Source: Saccharum officinarum (lineage: Eukaryota > Streptophyta > Magnoliopsida > Poales > Poaceae). Taken from it: DNA of 64,000 nt. The stretch spans positions 84,455,914 through 84,519,913 of the forward strand of contig CM036158.1 in the NCBI GenBank assembly GCA_020631735.1, in the 5' to 3' direction. Positions 51,161-61,759 of this stretch are shown one piece after another; the first letter of the stretch is position 1; the number at the start of each line of letters is the position of its first letter. Position numbers and translations under genes: made by a program. The notes under the pieces were generated by a model that had not been told where the DNA came from, ran no database searches, and saw nothing but the letters and a program-made list of their open reading frames with translations.

Positions 51161-52280
51161 ACTTAACACCACACACCAGCCCACATGCACACACACACGC
51201 ACCCACGCACGCACCCACCGCCGGCGCCCGCGCGCTGTCGCGGCCGCGCCGCCACCCCCGCGCCTCGGCCACGAAGGAGGACGAAGAAGAAGGAGGAAGG
51301 AGAAGGAGAAGGAAAAGGAGGAAGGAGGAAGAAGGAGGAGAAAGTAGAAGGAAGAAGGAGGAGGAAGGAGCGTCACCATTGCCCGCCCGCGTCCGTCTAC
51401 CGCCGTCGGCCACCGGTGCTTGAGGAGGAGCGTCACCTAGCCTCCTGCCGTCGACCGTCGCCATCTCCCCAAGGTATGTTAGCTAGTTTGGATTTAGGGT
51501 TTACTTAGGTAGTTAGAGTGGTGGTGGTGATGGGTTTAGGGTTTAGTTAGGTAGGTAGTTAGGATGGTGGTGGAGGTGGCGGTGGTTTGGTGGTGGCGGT
51601 GGCGGTGGTTTAGTGACACTTGTTGTATATGTGGTTGTCGGCCATCGAGCCGTCAATTTCTTGTAGGTTTTGGAAACTTCACCATGCAGAGGAGGTGCTG
51701 CCAAATTTTTGAATTGAGCCCGTATGTTCTTTTTTTGTAGAGCAGAGCCCGTCGGAGCCGAGCCGGAGTACCTCGGCGACCCTAGTTGTCTTCCTCGTCG
51801 CTACAGGTCTGCCTGCATCGCATCGCCTCGCCACTGCACCGACTCGACACGACCTCGCTAGCCTGACTCCACCGCCACCCTCAGTATAACCTCTCTTTCT
51901 ATCTCATCGTCGCTACGGTTGGAGGTATGCAGATCATTGCATATCTACGACCGTATCTGTTTTGGATTGTCCATGCATTTTGGATAGCCCGCGGATGCGT
52001 AGATGGGTTAGTTTCCTTGGTCTGCTCCGATTCGAGACAGGGTTTTGGCATCACCTCCCTGTTGTTCTCTGGATACACACTCTCCCCGCCAGGACGTGTA
52101 TCGGGAGAACAGTGGGGAGGTGCTACCAAAATTATGTCTCGAATAGGAGTAGACCATGGAAACTAACCTCATCTACGTATCCGCGAGTGGGATTAGGACC
52201 TATCCTCACCTATTAGACAGTAGAAACGGTATGTACATGCAATTGATGGTTACTTTGATCGCTGGTATATATGTTAGAGG
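51161..52280 (+). other. CACTA 5' leader/intron region
   Basis: A GA-rich stretch (51270-51370, gaaggagg words) and a 'ggtggtggcggt' stretch (51520-51610), then intron-like DNA leading to the TNP2 start at 52281. No believable frame. Confidence 0.5.
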
Positions 52281-55200
52281 ATGGATGACCGTGAGTGGAT
52301 GTACACGGGCCGCTCAAGTCAGAGTGATTTCACCACTAAATGGATGATGAAGACCAATGATTTCTTGGAGCTAGCAGTTGGCGAGTCTGCTAAAGGAGCG
52401 ATTCTAGTTTTGTGTCCCTGCAAGAGATATGCAAACAGAAAAAGGAAAAACAAGGTGGACATGGGTAAACATCTTTTGAAGAATGGATTTACGCCGGACT
52501 ATACTCGGTGGGTCTACCATGGTGAAGCGCATCATCTGAGAGAGGAGGTGGTGAGACCCCGCGTCGAGGATTTTGATGCTGGTGCCAGGGTAGCAGACAT
52601 GTTAGATGACTGACATGAAGGATAGTATGGTGAAGGACGTACGAAGGAGGAGATGGAGCCAACCACAAAGGCGTTCTATTACATGATGTCTTCAGCACAT
52701 AAACCCCTTCATGATCGACATCGCTTTCTCAACTAGATGCCATTGGACGCTTAATGGGGTTCAAGTCCGAGTGTAGCATGAGTCGAGAACACTTCGATGG
52801 TATGTTGACCGTGATTGGCAGCCTGCTTTCGGATGGCCACATTCTGCCAAAGAGCATGTACGAGTCATAGAAACTCCTTCGTGCACTCAAGATGCCGTAT
52901 GATCAGATATATGTTTGTCCGAAGGGGTGCGTCCTATTTAGGAAAGAACACAAGGATGCAAATTACTGTCCAAAGTGTAAATCCTCTAGATACCTGGAGG
53001 TAGACTCTAGTGATGGCCAGAAGAGGCAGCTCACGATCCCCGTGAAGATCCTACAGCACCTCCCGTTCATACCGAGGATCCGACGGCTATACATGACCGA
53101 GGAATCCACAAAACAGATGACATGGCACAAAAAGGGGAAATGATACAATGCTGACAAACTGGTACATCCATCTGATGGTGAAGCATAGACCCGCTTTGAT
53201 GGCATTCATCGTGAGAAAGCAGATGAGGCTCGTAATGTACATGTTGCACTAGCAACAGATGGGTTCAATCCTTATGGATTGATGGTTGCCCCATACACAT
53301 GTTGGCCCGTGTTTGTTATCCCCCTCAATCTCCCCCTGGCGTATGCTTTCAAAGACAAAACATATTCTTGTCATTGATAATTCCTAGACACCCGGGGAGT
53401 GATATGGGTGTGTACATGGAGCCTGTGATTGATGAATTGGTCAGTGCTTGGGAGGAAGGCGTATGGACATATGACCGAGCTACAAAGACAAGCTTCAAAA
53501 TGCACGTTTGGTACCACTACTCATTGCATGACTTCCTAGCCTATAGGATATTCTGCGGCTAGTGTGTTCACGGGAAGTTCCCATGCCTAATATGCAAGGA
53601 ACGTCTGAGGTTCATTTGGTTGCAGAAGGGTGGCAAGTATTCGTCATTTGACAAACATCATCAATTCCTCCCTCTTGACCATCCATTCAGACAAAGACAT
53701 CAAGAAGTTTACGAAAGGTGTCGTAGTGAAAGACCCTCCACCGCAGATGAAGACTGGTGCCGAGGTTCATGCTCAGATAGATGCTCTCGTGGCCAATCAA
53801 GAAGGTGGTGGTTTTGTGGGGTATAGTGGAGGAACACATGTGGACTCATAAGTCAGGCTTGACGAGGCTCCCCTATTTTGATGACCTCTTTCTCCCACAT
53901 AACATTGATGTAATGCACACTGAAAAGAATATCACCGTGGCACTTTGGGGAACCATCATGGAAACTAAAATGTCAAAGGACAACCCTAAGGCTAGAGTGG
54001 ACTTGGCAATGTTATGCGATAGACCAAAGCAAGAGATGCAGCCTCCTATAGGCGGCAAGACATGGAAAAGGCCTAAGGCCGATTTCGTCTTGGACAAGAA
54101 ACATAAGAGGGAAATACTTGAATGGATATAGATTCTAATGTTCCCTGATGGCTATGCAGTGAATCTGAGGAGGGGAGTGAACTTATCTACTTTGCGAGTC
54201 AACGGGATGAAGAGTCATGACTACCACATATGGATTGAGTAGCTTCTTCCGGCGATGGTTTGAGGCTATGTCCCTGAGCATGTGTGGCTAGCGCTGGCAG
54301 AGTTGAGCTACTTCTTCCGCTAGCTTTGTGCCAAGGAGTTATCTCGGACCATGATTGATGACTTGGAAAACGTGGCGCCTGTGTTGCTCTGTAAGTTGGA
54401 GAAGATCTTCCCACCCGGCTTCTTCAATCCGATGTAGCATTTGATATTGCACCTCTCATATGAGGCATGAATGGGGGCCCGTGCAGGCCCGTTGGTGCTA
54501 TCCAATCGAGAGACGTCTAAATACTCTTTGCAAAAAAATATATAAATAAAGGCAAAATTGAGGCTTCCATTGCAGAGGCATACATTCTGGAGGAGGTGTC
54601 AAACTTCACAGAAAAATATAACACCAAGAACCTTCCTAGCGTGCATAATCCACCCCCTCGTTACAATGCTGGCAAAAATGAATCGAACCTCAGCCTTTTT
54701 CGAGGGCAACTCGGAAGCGCAAGTGCATCGACCACTAAGACCTTGACACATGAAGAGTGGCGCTGCATCATGCTATATGTGTTGACGAGGTGGCGCCGTA
54801 TATTGGGTAAGTTCTCAACGAACTTGTTTCAATACGCCATCACTATTCCTCATCCAATCCCTTGTTTCACGTTGGTACATGGAATTTCTTCATCACTTCT
54901 GGAATCAATCAAGGGATCCTACCCCGCAGGAAGCTGATACCCTTCATTCAAAGGATGCAGGACTAGGGAGGCCCAATTTCATTTCTTGGTTCCAAAATAA
55001 GGTCCTTTCCAATTTAGCTCGTACTTAGTTCGACCTTCCAAGTTGCTCGTACGTTCGAATAATATAACGATCTATCCTGCTCGAGCTTGCAGGGCCAAAC
55101 CGATGCATCTATCAGTGGTGAGTTGAGACATGTTGCAAACGGCTGTGCCTATAGGGTCAAGTCATTTACTGGTTACGACGTGAATGGATATCGCTTTCAC

Positions 55201-55896
55201 ACAGCAAGCTAAGAGTAGAGTCGACCCAATCGAAGAACCACAAATAGTGGAGTTTTTACCCCCGGCACTGATAGCCTCGACTATTATGGAAGAATTTAAG
55301 GAATATATGAACTTCCATTTGCAAATGCCATCGGTTGCAAACCTCTTAGTCCTGTCATATTCAAATGTCATTGGTTTGATCCTAGAGTAACGAGATGGAC
55401 CCCTCATCTTGGGCTAGTCAAAATTCAATAGGATTCCATCTATCCAGGAGATGATGTCTATATTGTGGCTCAACAGTCCACACAGGTTTATTATACCTCA
55501 TACATATGCCAAACCAAAGAGCATCTTAAGGGTTGGGCTATTGTGCACAAGGTATCGCCACATAGTAAACTACCTGTCCCAAACGATGAAGATTATAACT
55601 TCAACACAAACACATATGACGGAGAGTTCTATCAAGAAGAGGGGCTACAAGGGAGGTTCGAGATAGACTTAATCGAAGCGATAGGAATGGATGTAGACAA
55701 TGATTGGGTTGATGACGAGGACGATGGAGATGACGTGCAAAATGTGAAGGACTTACAAATGCTTGAGCGATTACGTTTAGGCAATGACAATGATGACAAC
55801 ATTCCTCCTTCGGATAGTGTTGATTATTTTGACATGGTTGATAGTGATGATGAGACTTATGATCCAGCTAATCCCGATCATTCATATTATTTCTAA
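52281..55896 (+). pseudogene. TNP2-like CACTA transposase, broken
   Basis: Begins MDDREWMYTGRSSQSDF…, the transposase-associated N-terminal domain (52281-52610). It continues through frameshifts as the TNP2 core (YVCPKGCVLFRKEHKDANYC, LPFIPRIRRLYM, then YSLHDFLAYRIFCG, LPYFDDLFLPHNIDVMHTEK and KARVDLAMLCDRP, to about 54130). A DUF4218-like part (54140-54940; HDYHIWIE, LCAKELSRTMIDDLENVAP, NLSLFRGQLGSASAS) and a DUF4216-like part (about 55430-55620; YYTSYICQTKEHLKGW) follow, then an acidic tail ending DPANPDHSYYF. TNP2 cuts and moves the element. Many in-frame stops (TAG where CAG is expected, TGA where CGA is expected) and several frameshifts make it non-functional. The family call is firm from motif order; domain borders are approximate. 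Confidence 0.88.
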
Positions 55897-56030
55897 TACA
55901 TGTAATATTATGTTATTTTGTAATTATGTTTTGTTTATTTTGCATCTATTTCTAATTACTTCTTGTTTATTCTTTTTAATTTCTAATTAGCTCTTGTTTA
56001 TTCTTTCCAATTACAGTTGATTGAACAAAG

Positions 56031-57630
56031 ATGATGGGCAACCGTCAGAGGAACGTGTTCTCGATTTACCAAAGAATACGCCCTATGTCGACAGCAAAAG
56101 AGGAGCCATCGGACAGGAGGAGGAGGAGGAGCAGGAGGCAGGCTCGTCCTCCACGCCGGTGGTGGACAAGGTGGAGGAGGAGGTGTTGGCCGGGGACGGG
56201 GACGGGGATGAGGAGGAGCAGACTCGGTAGACGGACAAGGAGGGGCGGTGGGGACAAGGACGATGAAGAGGAGGCAGTACGTACGGGTTATGCTTCCTCT
56301 AGTTCGTCGAGCGTCTACTTGTGAGGTCCCGTGAGCCTCCCTCCTCCGCCGACTCCTCATCAACGCCCGGTGATTCACCCCGAAGGGTAAAAGTAAGTAA
56401 CTTAAGATGTTATCAATACTTCTTCATATGATATGTTGAAAATTGAAGTAGAAACTAATATTTTTTTTCTTAATCACTTATGCAGGAACTAGATGGTTGT
56501 GTCAGGTGGTGGTCTCGCACGCCATGTCAATGGCATCCTAGGTCTTCTCTGCAAGACCCACTTCCCTGGCCTGGTTGAGTACGCTAGGAAAAGGGAGCCG
56601 GCCTACACCTTTGACCACTACGCCAACGCCCCTGACGCGGAGGTTGACAACAAGGCGGTGCGGGTGAAGTGGGACTTTTGGGTAAGTCTTCATCGCACCA
56701 CATTGGTCAATACATCGCAATCATTGGACTTTTCTTGAAATAATGAATGGATACATCGTGTCTGTATGCAGCTTTATTTTAGATGTGAGGAGGGATTTGA
56801 GGTCAGGGCGGAGGCGGTGCTTACCAAAGCCTGCAAAAAGGTCGTCGTGGACATCCATTATGAGGCGCGCGTCCAGGCCATCATCACTTACCACAGGTCG
56901 ATCCTTGGAGAGGATGTTAAGAAGCCACAAACAAGAAGCATAACGCTGGGACCAGTACATGCAGGTAGATAAAGAACATTAATATTGATTCTTTTTTAGA
57001 TTAAGTAGTCTTAATTTGTTCCTCTTATATGTCAAATACTTGATGACGTGCAGATGTGTCCCTGGTGATGCGCCATGTATCCCGAGTGCTGGGAGATGAT
57101 GGTGGACAGGTGGTGCGGCCCCGAGTGGGCCGAAGCGCACAACGTTGCCCGGGAGCGGCGATTGCTGATGCCAAGTGTACCGCACCATCAAGGCAGCCGC
57201 AGCCTCGCCGTATACGGACAAGCATGGGTACTTGAATTCATTTCTCTATTCTAATGCTCAATTCTGCCTGATTTCTAATTATCTTGCTGTCTTTCTCGTA
57301 GTCGGCATCACATGCGGGAGAGGAGTGCACCACGTTCATGGCATATGCTATGGCCCACAAGGGCAAGGCGACATTCGACGTCTCCTACAACCCAGAGGAC
57401 CCGCCCGAGGCGTACACCAACCCGACCATCTACACCCGCATCAATGAGTACACGTCGGCGGCAAGATCTCTCCATGGAGATGACTACAACCCGAGCTCCT
57501 AGGACTTTGATCCAGAGGTCGTCATGAGGATTGGAGGAGCCAAGAAGCATGGGTGATACTATCTTGTCGACGGCATCATCGACGCGACCTCTACTCCCTC
57601 TCTCTCCCAGATCCGAGCACGGAGCACGGA
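56031..57630 (+). pseudogene. Second CACTA protein (Transposase_24 / Ptta-En/Spm-like), broken
   Basis: A start at 56031 gives an Arg-rich then acidic N-terminal part ending GYASSSSSSVYL, closed by a TGA where CGA would keep the frame open. Later exons have splice signals: 56493-56682 (…GILGLLCKTHFPGLVEYARK), about 56769-56964 (LYFRCEEGFEVRAEAVLTKA; VVVDIHYEARVQAIITYHRS), about 57054-57230 and 57303 onward (CTTFMAYAMAHKGKATFDVS; NPTIYTRINEYTSAARSLHG; LSQIRARST). This order is typical of the plant Ptta/En/Spm transposase family that accompanies TNP2, perhaps the TNPA-type DNA-binding partner. The 3' end runs into foreign repeat sequence at about 57640, so the C-terminus is lost. Confidence 0.8.
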
Positions 57631-57639
57631 CGCAAGCAT

Positions 57640-58175
57640 GAAAACACTTATTGCAACTTGCAAGTGTTTTATCTGGATGTTGCAAGTTGCAAGTGTTTTA
57701 TCTGGATATTGCATATGTTTCACACACATGTTTCAAGTGTATATTCCAAATGTTTCATCTGCTTCAGACATATGTTACATCCAAGTGTTTCATATTTCAG
57801 ACATAGAGAGTCATGGGGCATGGACCGGGCGTCGGGAGATGGGGCGCAGCGAGCCGAGGCTAGCGGATGGGGCGTGCTGGGGGCCGGTGGTCGAGATGTG
57901 CGGCGCACCTGAGGTCGTGCAGACGGGACGCGCTCGTCCAGTCATCCTCGTCCCTGCTCCTGAGTCCTGCCCGTGTGGAGAGAGGAGGGGGTTCAAGGGA
58001 AGGAGCGTACGGGGGCGGCGGCGGGCGTAGGGAGGAAGCGCAGCGTCTAGATTCGTGGAGAGAGAGGAGGGTAAGGAGGAAGGAGCGGCGGGAGGTGACG
58101 TTTCTGTGGGCGTGCATGACGGAGGAGGCGCGGGCGTCTGGACGCGTGCTTCTATTCGGACGTCCGGGCACTAGT
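57640..58175. mobile_element. Repeat with 'gcaagtgttttatctggatgttgcaa' units and a GC-rich end
   Basis: Degenerate repeats of 'tgcaagtgttttatctg' and 'tttcagacatatgtt' words occupy 57650-57805, followed by a GC-rich part (57810-58175) that ends 'cggacgtccgggcactagt'. This pairing is common in panicoid genomes. It may be the right arm of the Mutator-like element whose left arm is 49219-49543, or a separate fragment. Open frames in the GC-rich part occur on both strands and are not believed. Confidence 0.5.
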
Positions 58176-59183
58176 ATTCTTGGAAAAAAAAGAGCTGTTG
58201 ATAATATAAACTACATTGGTGCATCAAACGCATCCGCCATTCCGCAATCTTCGGAGGCGCCCCAAAACTAGAAGTTTTGTGTCAGCAAATGTTTCTGCTG
58301 GGTGCAGCGCACATGTACATGTCTTCTTGTAGCTACAATTTTTATGCACTCCAATCCACCTCGATCCACATGGGTTGGATTGGGGTGGATTGGCGTGCAT
58401 CCAAAAGAGTCCTAATTGGCATAACGATTGACTGGAGTCCAAACGAGCCCTAATCGGCATAATCATTTCTTACCGATACTGGGTTTGTGTCTACCACATA
58501 TTTTGGCCTGTAGAAGAATGTGTTATGCAATGCCGTAGGGAAGCTTTGTGCGTATCACAAATAATGCTCTCTCGAAGTTCATGAATGACGTCTCTGCACT
58601 CGAAGAACCTGGCAGAGATAGCAGGCCTGCCCACCAAGAAAATAACACTGCGAATAATGTGGAGAAGAATGAGAACCGAGGGATGCAAGGCGTGCTCCTA
58701 GAAGATAGTTCTGTGCTGCCAACCGAGGACAAGATCACAAGAAGACACTTCTGCCGACGAGTACGGAGATGAAAGTTCTGTAGATGGAGGTAGCACGGAC
58801 GACTCCTCTGAGGATGATCCTGACTGCTGGGAACAAGACGAGTTCAATAGCAGACAGCAGAAACGTAGGTATATGGAGAGATGGAGACGGAGGGACCAAA
58901 TCTAGACAGGGTTCAGGCCATGACTTATTAGATTTTTCTGAAGGAGACTCAAGAAACACAGAATGGGCGTAATGAGGAGCATTCAAATCTTTCAAAACGA
59001 GCATCGACCGGTGTTGATGGGGATGCGCCGAATGCAAGGAGCACACGCCAGAAAACTGGTGAAAACAGTGGTGCCATTTTGGAGAAGACGGCGATAAGGC
59101 GATTCAACTTCTCAGGAATGCAAACAAATTTTCAGAGCTCTGGAAAAAGTCCTGCATACAGCACCCTCAATCTAGAATTTTGA
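58176..59183 (+). pseudogene. 3' fragments of an unrecognised gene (acidic, Ser-rich protein)
   Basis: Protein-like blocks resume past the TE: 58176-58270 (KKRAVDNINYIGASNASAIP…, then a stop), and from 58548 a frame RITNNALSKFMNDVSALEE… that passes by frameshift into an acidic part (EYGDESSVDGGSTDDSSEDD, PDCWEQDEFNSRQQKRRY). After more breaks it continues into RKTGENSG/TAIRRFNFSGM-type sequence ending at a stop near 59183. A MITE-like patch (58335-58465) sits between. Composition suggests a nuclear regulatory protein, but I do not recognise it. Frameshifts argue for a pseudogene; a spliced functional gene cannot be fully excluded. Confidence 0.4.
58330..58470. repeat. Possible MITE with inverted 'ccaatccacc/ggtggattgg'
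   Basis: The words 'cactccaatccacctcgatcc' and 'ggattggggtggattggcgtg' are inverted copies around the centre 'acatgggttggatt', and the right part 'gagtccaaacgagccctaat' resembles ends of grass MITEs. Borders and target duplication are not established. Confidence 0.4.
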
Positions 59184-59381
59184 CCATGTCCGTTTAGGCA
59201 GCAATCTGGAGCCTAGGCGAGTTTGTCTGATGTTGAACCAAATAGCATGGAGGAGTAGAGACGCTGGTTGTGGTCAGGCGTGCGTCGAGACCAACCACCG
59301 AAGAACCCTGACGAGAAACTGGAACCACACTCAATTTACACGCAAGAAATTAAACCCTGCGGCATGCGAGCTTCCAGCCTG

Positions 59382-59491
59382 TTCGCTTGGGCTGATCTGT
59401 CTGGTTGAAAGTACTGCTGACTTATTTTTTGTGAGAGAAAAATATTATTAGCTGGCTAATTTGGCTGATAGTCTCGTGCGAACAGGCTATT
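59382..59491. mobile_element. Small hAT-like MITE, about 110 bp
   Basis: Ends GCCTGTTCGCTTGG and GTGCGAACAGGC are inverted repeats, with the interior 'ttgtgagagaaaaatatt' and 'gctggctaatttggctg' characteristic of a very common grass MITE. No clear 8-bp duplication could be read. Confidence 0.75.
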
Positions 59492-61759
59492 CCTCTACAA
59501 GTCGGTTAATACTACTGCTAGAGAAACCTGTTTCCGACGATGAATGTTGAGTGGTGTATAGCTAGATCTCACCTACGATTTTGGATTGTGCTGACTGCTG
59601 AACAACTGCAGCAACAGCAGAGTGGCACCATCACACAACCCAGTTTGGTGTCTCTCTGCAGTGTCTGCATGCAGCTTTGTCTGTTCTTCTGGAAGAAGTC
59701 TGAGAAAGACAAGGGGGGAAACGAATAGTAGATCAAAAATGCAGAGCTGGTCCCAGAACGTAGCAGTAGCGCGATGATTAGGCATTTAGCCGTAAGCACC
59801 ACTCTTCCCCCTTTTCAATCAGAGACTTTGTGCAGGCAACCCACAATGACCACAAGAGACTTGCACAGTAGTACAGCTGAATCAGTAAGGTATCATGATT
59901 GCATGTACGTACTACAGCTTAGAGATGTTCGTTCAGCTTAGGAAAAGTTTTCAGCAAAGTGAGCGCAAAAGCAGGGAAGGGAGGGGGCAAGCCAGCAGCA
60001 AGGTGTCCCAGGGCTAAGCATTTTGTAAGCCGAAATCAGAGGCCAGGCCGTCAGCAGCTTTGCATGCAGCTTTCGCTCCCGGAGTTAAGCTGAGGCCGTC
60101 CGCGTGGGCTCCCCGCCGGGTCAACAACGATCTCCTCCCCCATTAGATTAACGATGCATTGCCAAATGATTAGGGTTAGGGCATGGCAGCAGGACATGGT
60201 GGGGGCGGGTGACTGGATACGCGTGTGCAGGGGCGTTTAGTTTAGTGTCCCCCCGCACATGGGGTGTTGGGGGGAAATGGTGGTTAGCGAGTAGCGGCTA
60301 GATTAGTGTCGGATTAGGCCACCAGGGGCTACTGGAGAGTCTAGTATAATTATGAGAAGAAGTGACGCACGCACACGAACGCACGCCCGGATCTAACCAA
60401 GATCGCGCTGCGCCCCCTCAAACCTCACTGACGAGCGGAACCAAATCATGCAAGCACACCTGCACCTACTGCTGCTAAGCTATAGTATAAGGCATAGTTT
60501 AATGGCAGTGCTTGTGCTAATGCTGGAACTAGTGGTACTCGTGGGTATACTAATCATCAAATCTTTGTTTGCTGCATAACACATCATGTGGAATTTTTTT
60601 TGATGAAACTGGAGGGGCAAAAAAAGCCCCTACACATCATGTGGAATTAACCATGACTTGTTTGGCGGGTAGGAATTCCACGTGAATCCTATAGCTTTCG
60701 ACTTGCTCTCGCTCCGTTTCTCCGAAATCATGCAAATTTTGGCGGAGTTCATGAATTCCTACGAAAACGTTTTGTCAGTAGGCAGTACTAACAGGTTGCA
60801 GGTGCATGGTTCAGGTTGACTCGACGTAAGTAGGGAGATCCATGGATCTTTTTTTCCCCCTCTTGAAATTAGGAATTCAATTCAGTGACCTCATTATACG
60901 TTCTTTTCAGTCAGCTTCGTTCGACAGGACATTTCGCCGCAGTATACTCGGCTCGCTGGAATTTGACCGGAAGTTGCAGAAAATCCTGTCCTGCCCGCCC
61001 ATTTGAGACGGCGCAACGCAACTCCCTTGGCTGCCGGTTTATTCAGCGGCACATGTGAATCCTGCCGTGCTGCGTGCGTGGTGACCAGAGACAGCCAAGG
61101 AATGCGATGGCACCCACCCTCACGTTCTTCGGTTCTTGTGGTCTGGTGGATGACATGACGCCAACCTTTCTTTCACCTCGGTTCTTGTTGGGTTCCTCTA
61201 TTTTTTCCATACTACTAGTACTAGTGCTTCGTGAAGAATGCTTCAACGATAGGAACACGGGGAGGAAAAGCAGGGCGGTTTCGTCTTCGGACTCGAATAT
61301 CAACGTCAGAAATTTCAGACTTTGGTACAGCGAGAGGGAAAAAGAAGATTTGCTGACTTATAATCCCTCTGAAAAAACTTACAACAGAGTAATTGCACTA
61401 ATCCAATGATTAAGTACATGTTGGAATTATTCAGAGTGGTTGTAGGACAGAAAAATCATGTTTAGGCAATGTGGTTGCACTCTGAACAAGCATCACAAAC
61501 AAGCAACACATATCAACAACTGACATCGTATCGTATATATGCAAAGTAGAAGACCATTGCATCACTTATGACTTATGAATACAAGACACAAGACATCGTT
61601 ACCTATTCTCAGCAAAGAAAACAGTGCGAAAAATCAAAGATTAATAAAAACTAAAAATAAGGTATAATAAAGTGCAAAAAAGAGAGATCCAACCCTAATT
61701 AGCACTAGCGCAGTAGCAATTAGCAAGCGCATCCATCTCATGCCATATTGCCGACTCGA
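59492..61759. other. Intergenic region downstream of the HD-Zip gene
   Basis: No believable gene. Frames such as 61074-61409 (+, 111 codons) have no motif and face an equally open opposite strand. Contains a 36-bp LINE-like insertion with its duplication (60579-60648). The segment just left of 61760 (61400-61759) should hold the 3' UTR and poly(A) signals of the HD-Zip gene; several A/T-rich hexamers occur but none can be singled out. Confidence 0.5.
60579..60648 (-). mobile_element. Tiny 5'-truncated LINE insertion with 17-bp target duplication
   Basis: The 17-bp word acacatcatgtggaatt occurs at 60579-60595 and 60632-60648. The 36 bases between, read on the minus strand, are AGGGGCTTTTTTTGCCCC, then TCCAGTTTCATC and a terminal A-run. 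This is the layout of the last few bases of a grass L1-type LINE with its tail, flanked by a long target duplication. Confidence 0.7.

Larger units (their letters stand above)
49544..57640 (+). mobile_element. CACTA (En/Spm) transposon, 3' end missing, about 8.1 kb
   Basis: The 5' end CACTACCGGACACGGCC at 49544 is followed by many copies of tttgccgagtgcc and its inverse, the standard subterminal repeat of grass CACTA elements. Two transposase-type pseudogenes follow in + orientation (52281-55896 and 56031-57630). The expected inverted 3' end (…GTCCGGTAGTG) was not found before the sequence changes at about 57640 to a different repeat, so the element is truncated or rearranged. The base trio before the 5' end is gtg. 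Confidence 0.88.
49219..58175. mobile_element. Probable Mutator-like element carrying a CACTA transposon
   Basis: The left edge (49219, attgggtgtccgtccgcgcc) and the right edge (…attcggacgtccgggcactagt, ending 58175) are GC-rich and partly inverted ('gtccg'-type words). They are flanked by attcttcaa (49210-49218) and attcttgga (58176-58184), a 9-bp duplication with two mismatches, as expected for Mutator-like elements. Host coding sequence abuts both sides. The terminal match is weak and short, so a Helitron-type end (the right edge has a small palindrome cggacgtccg before CTAG-T) is an alternative. Confidence 0.4.

Noticed and set aside
50603..51436. 277-codon minus-strand open frame
   Set aside because: It is a translation of the CACTA subterminal array (repeated LCRVPD-type peptide from ggcactcggcaaag) plus a GA-rich tract.
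58150..58175. Helitron 3' end (small palindrome followed by CTAG and T)
   Set aside because: Possible, but the near-matching 9-mers on both sides and the GC-rich left arm fit a Mutator-like element somewhat better. Kept only as an alternative.
57860..58271. Frames of 103-134 codons on both strands
   Set aside because: GC-rich terminal part of a TE; both strands are open at once and there are no motifs.
61074..61409. 111-codon + frame as a gene next to the HD-Zip gene
   Set aside because: No motif or splice context, an overlapping antisense frame is equally open, and composition is ordinary intergenic.
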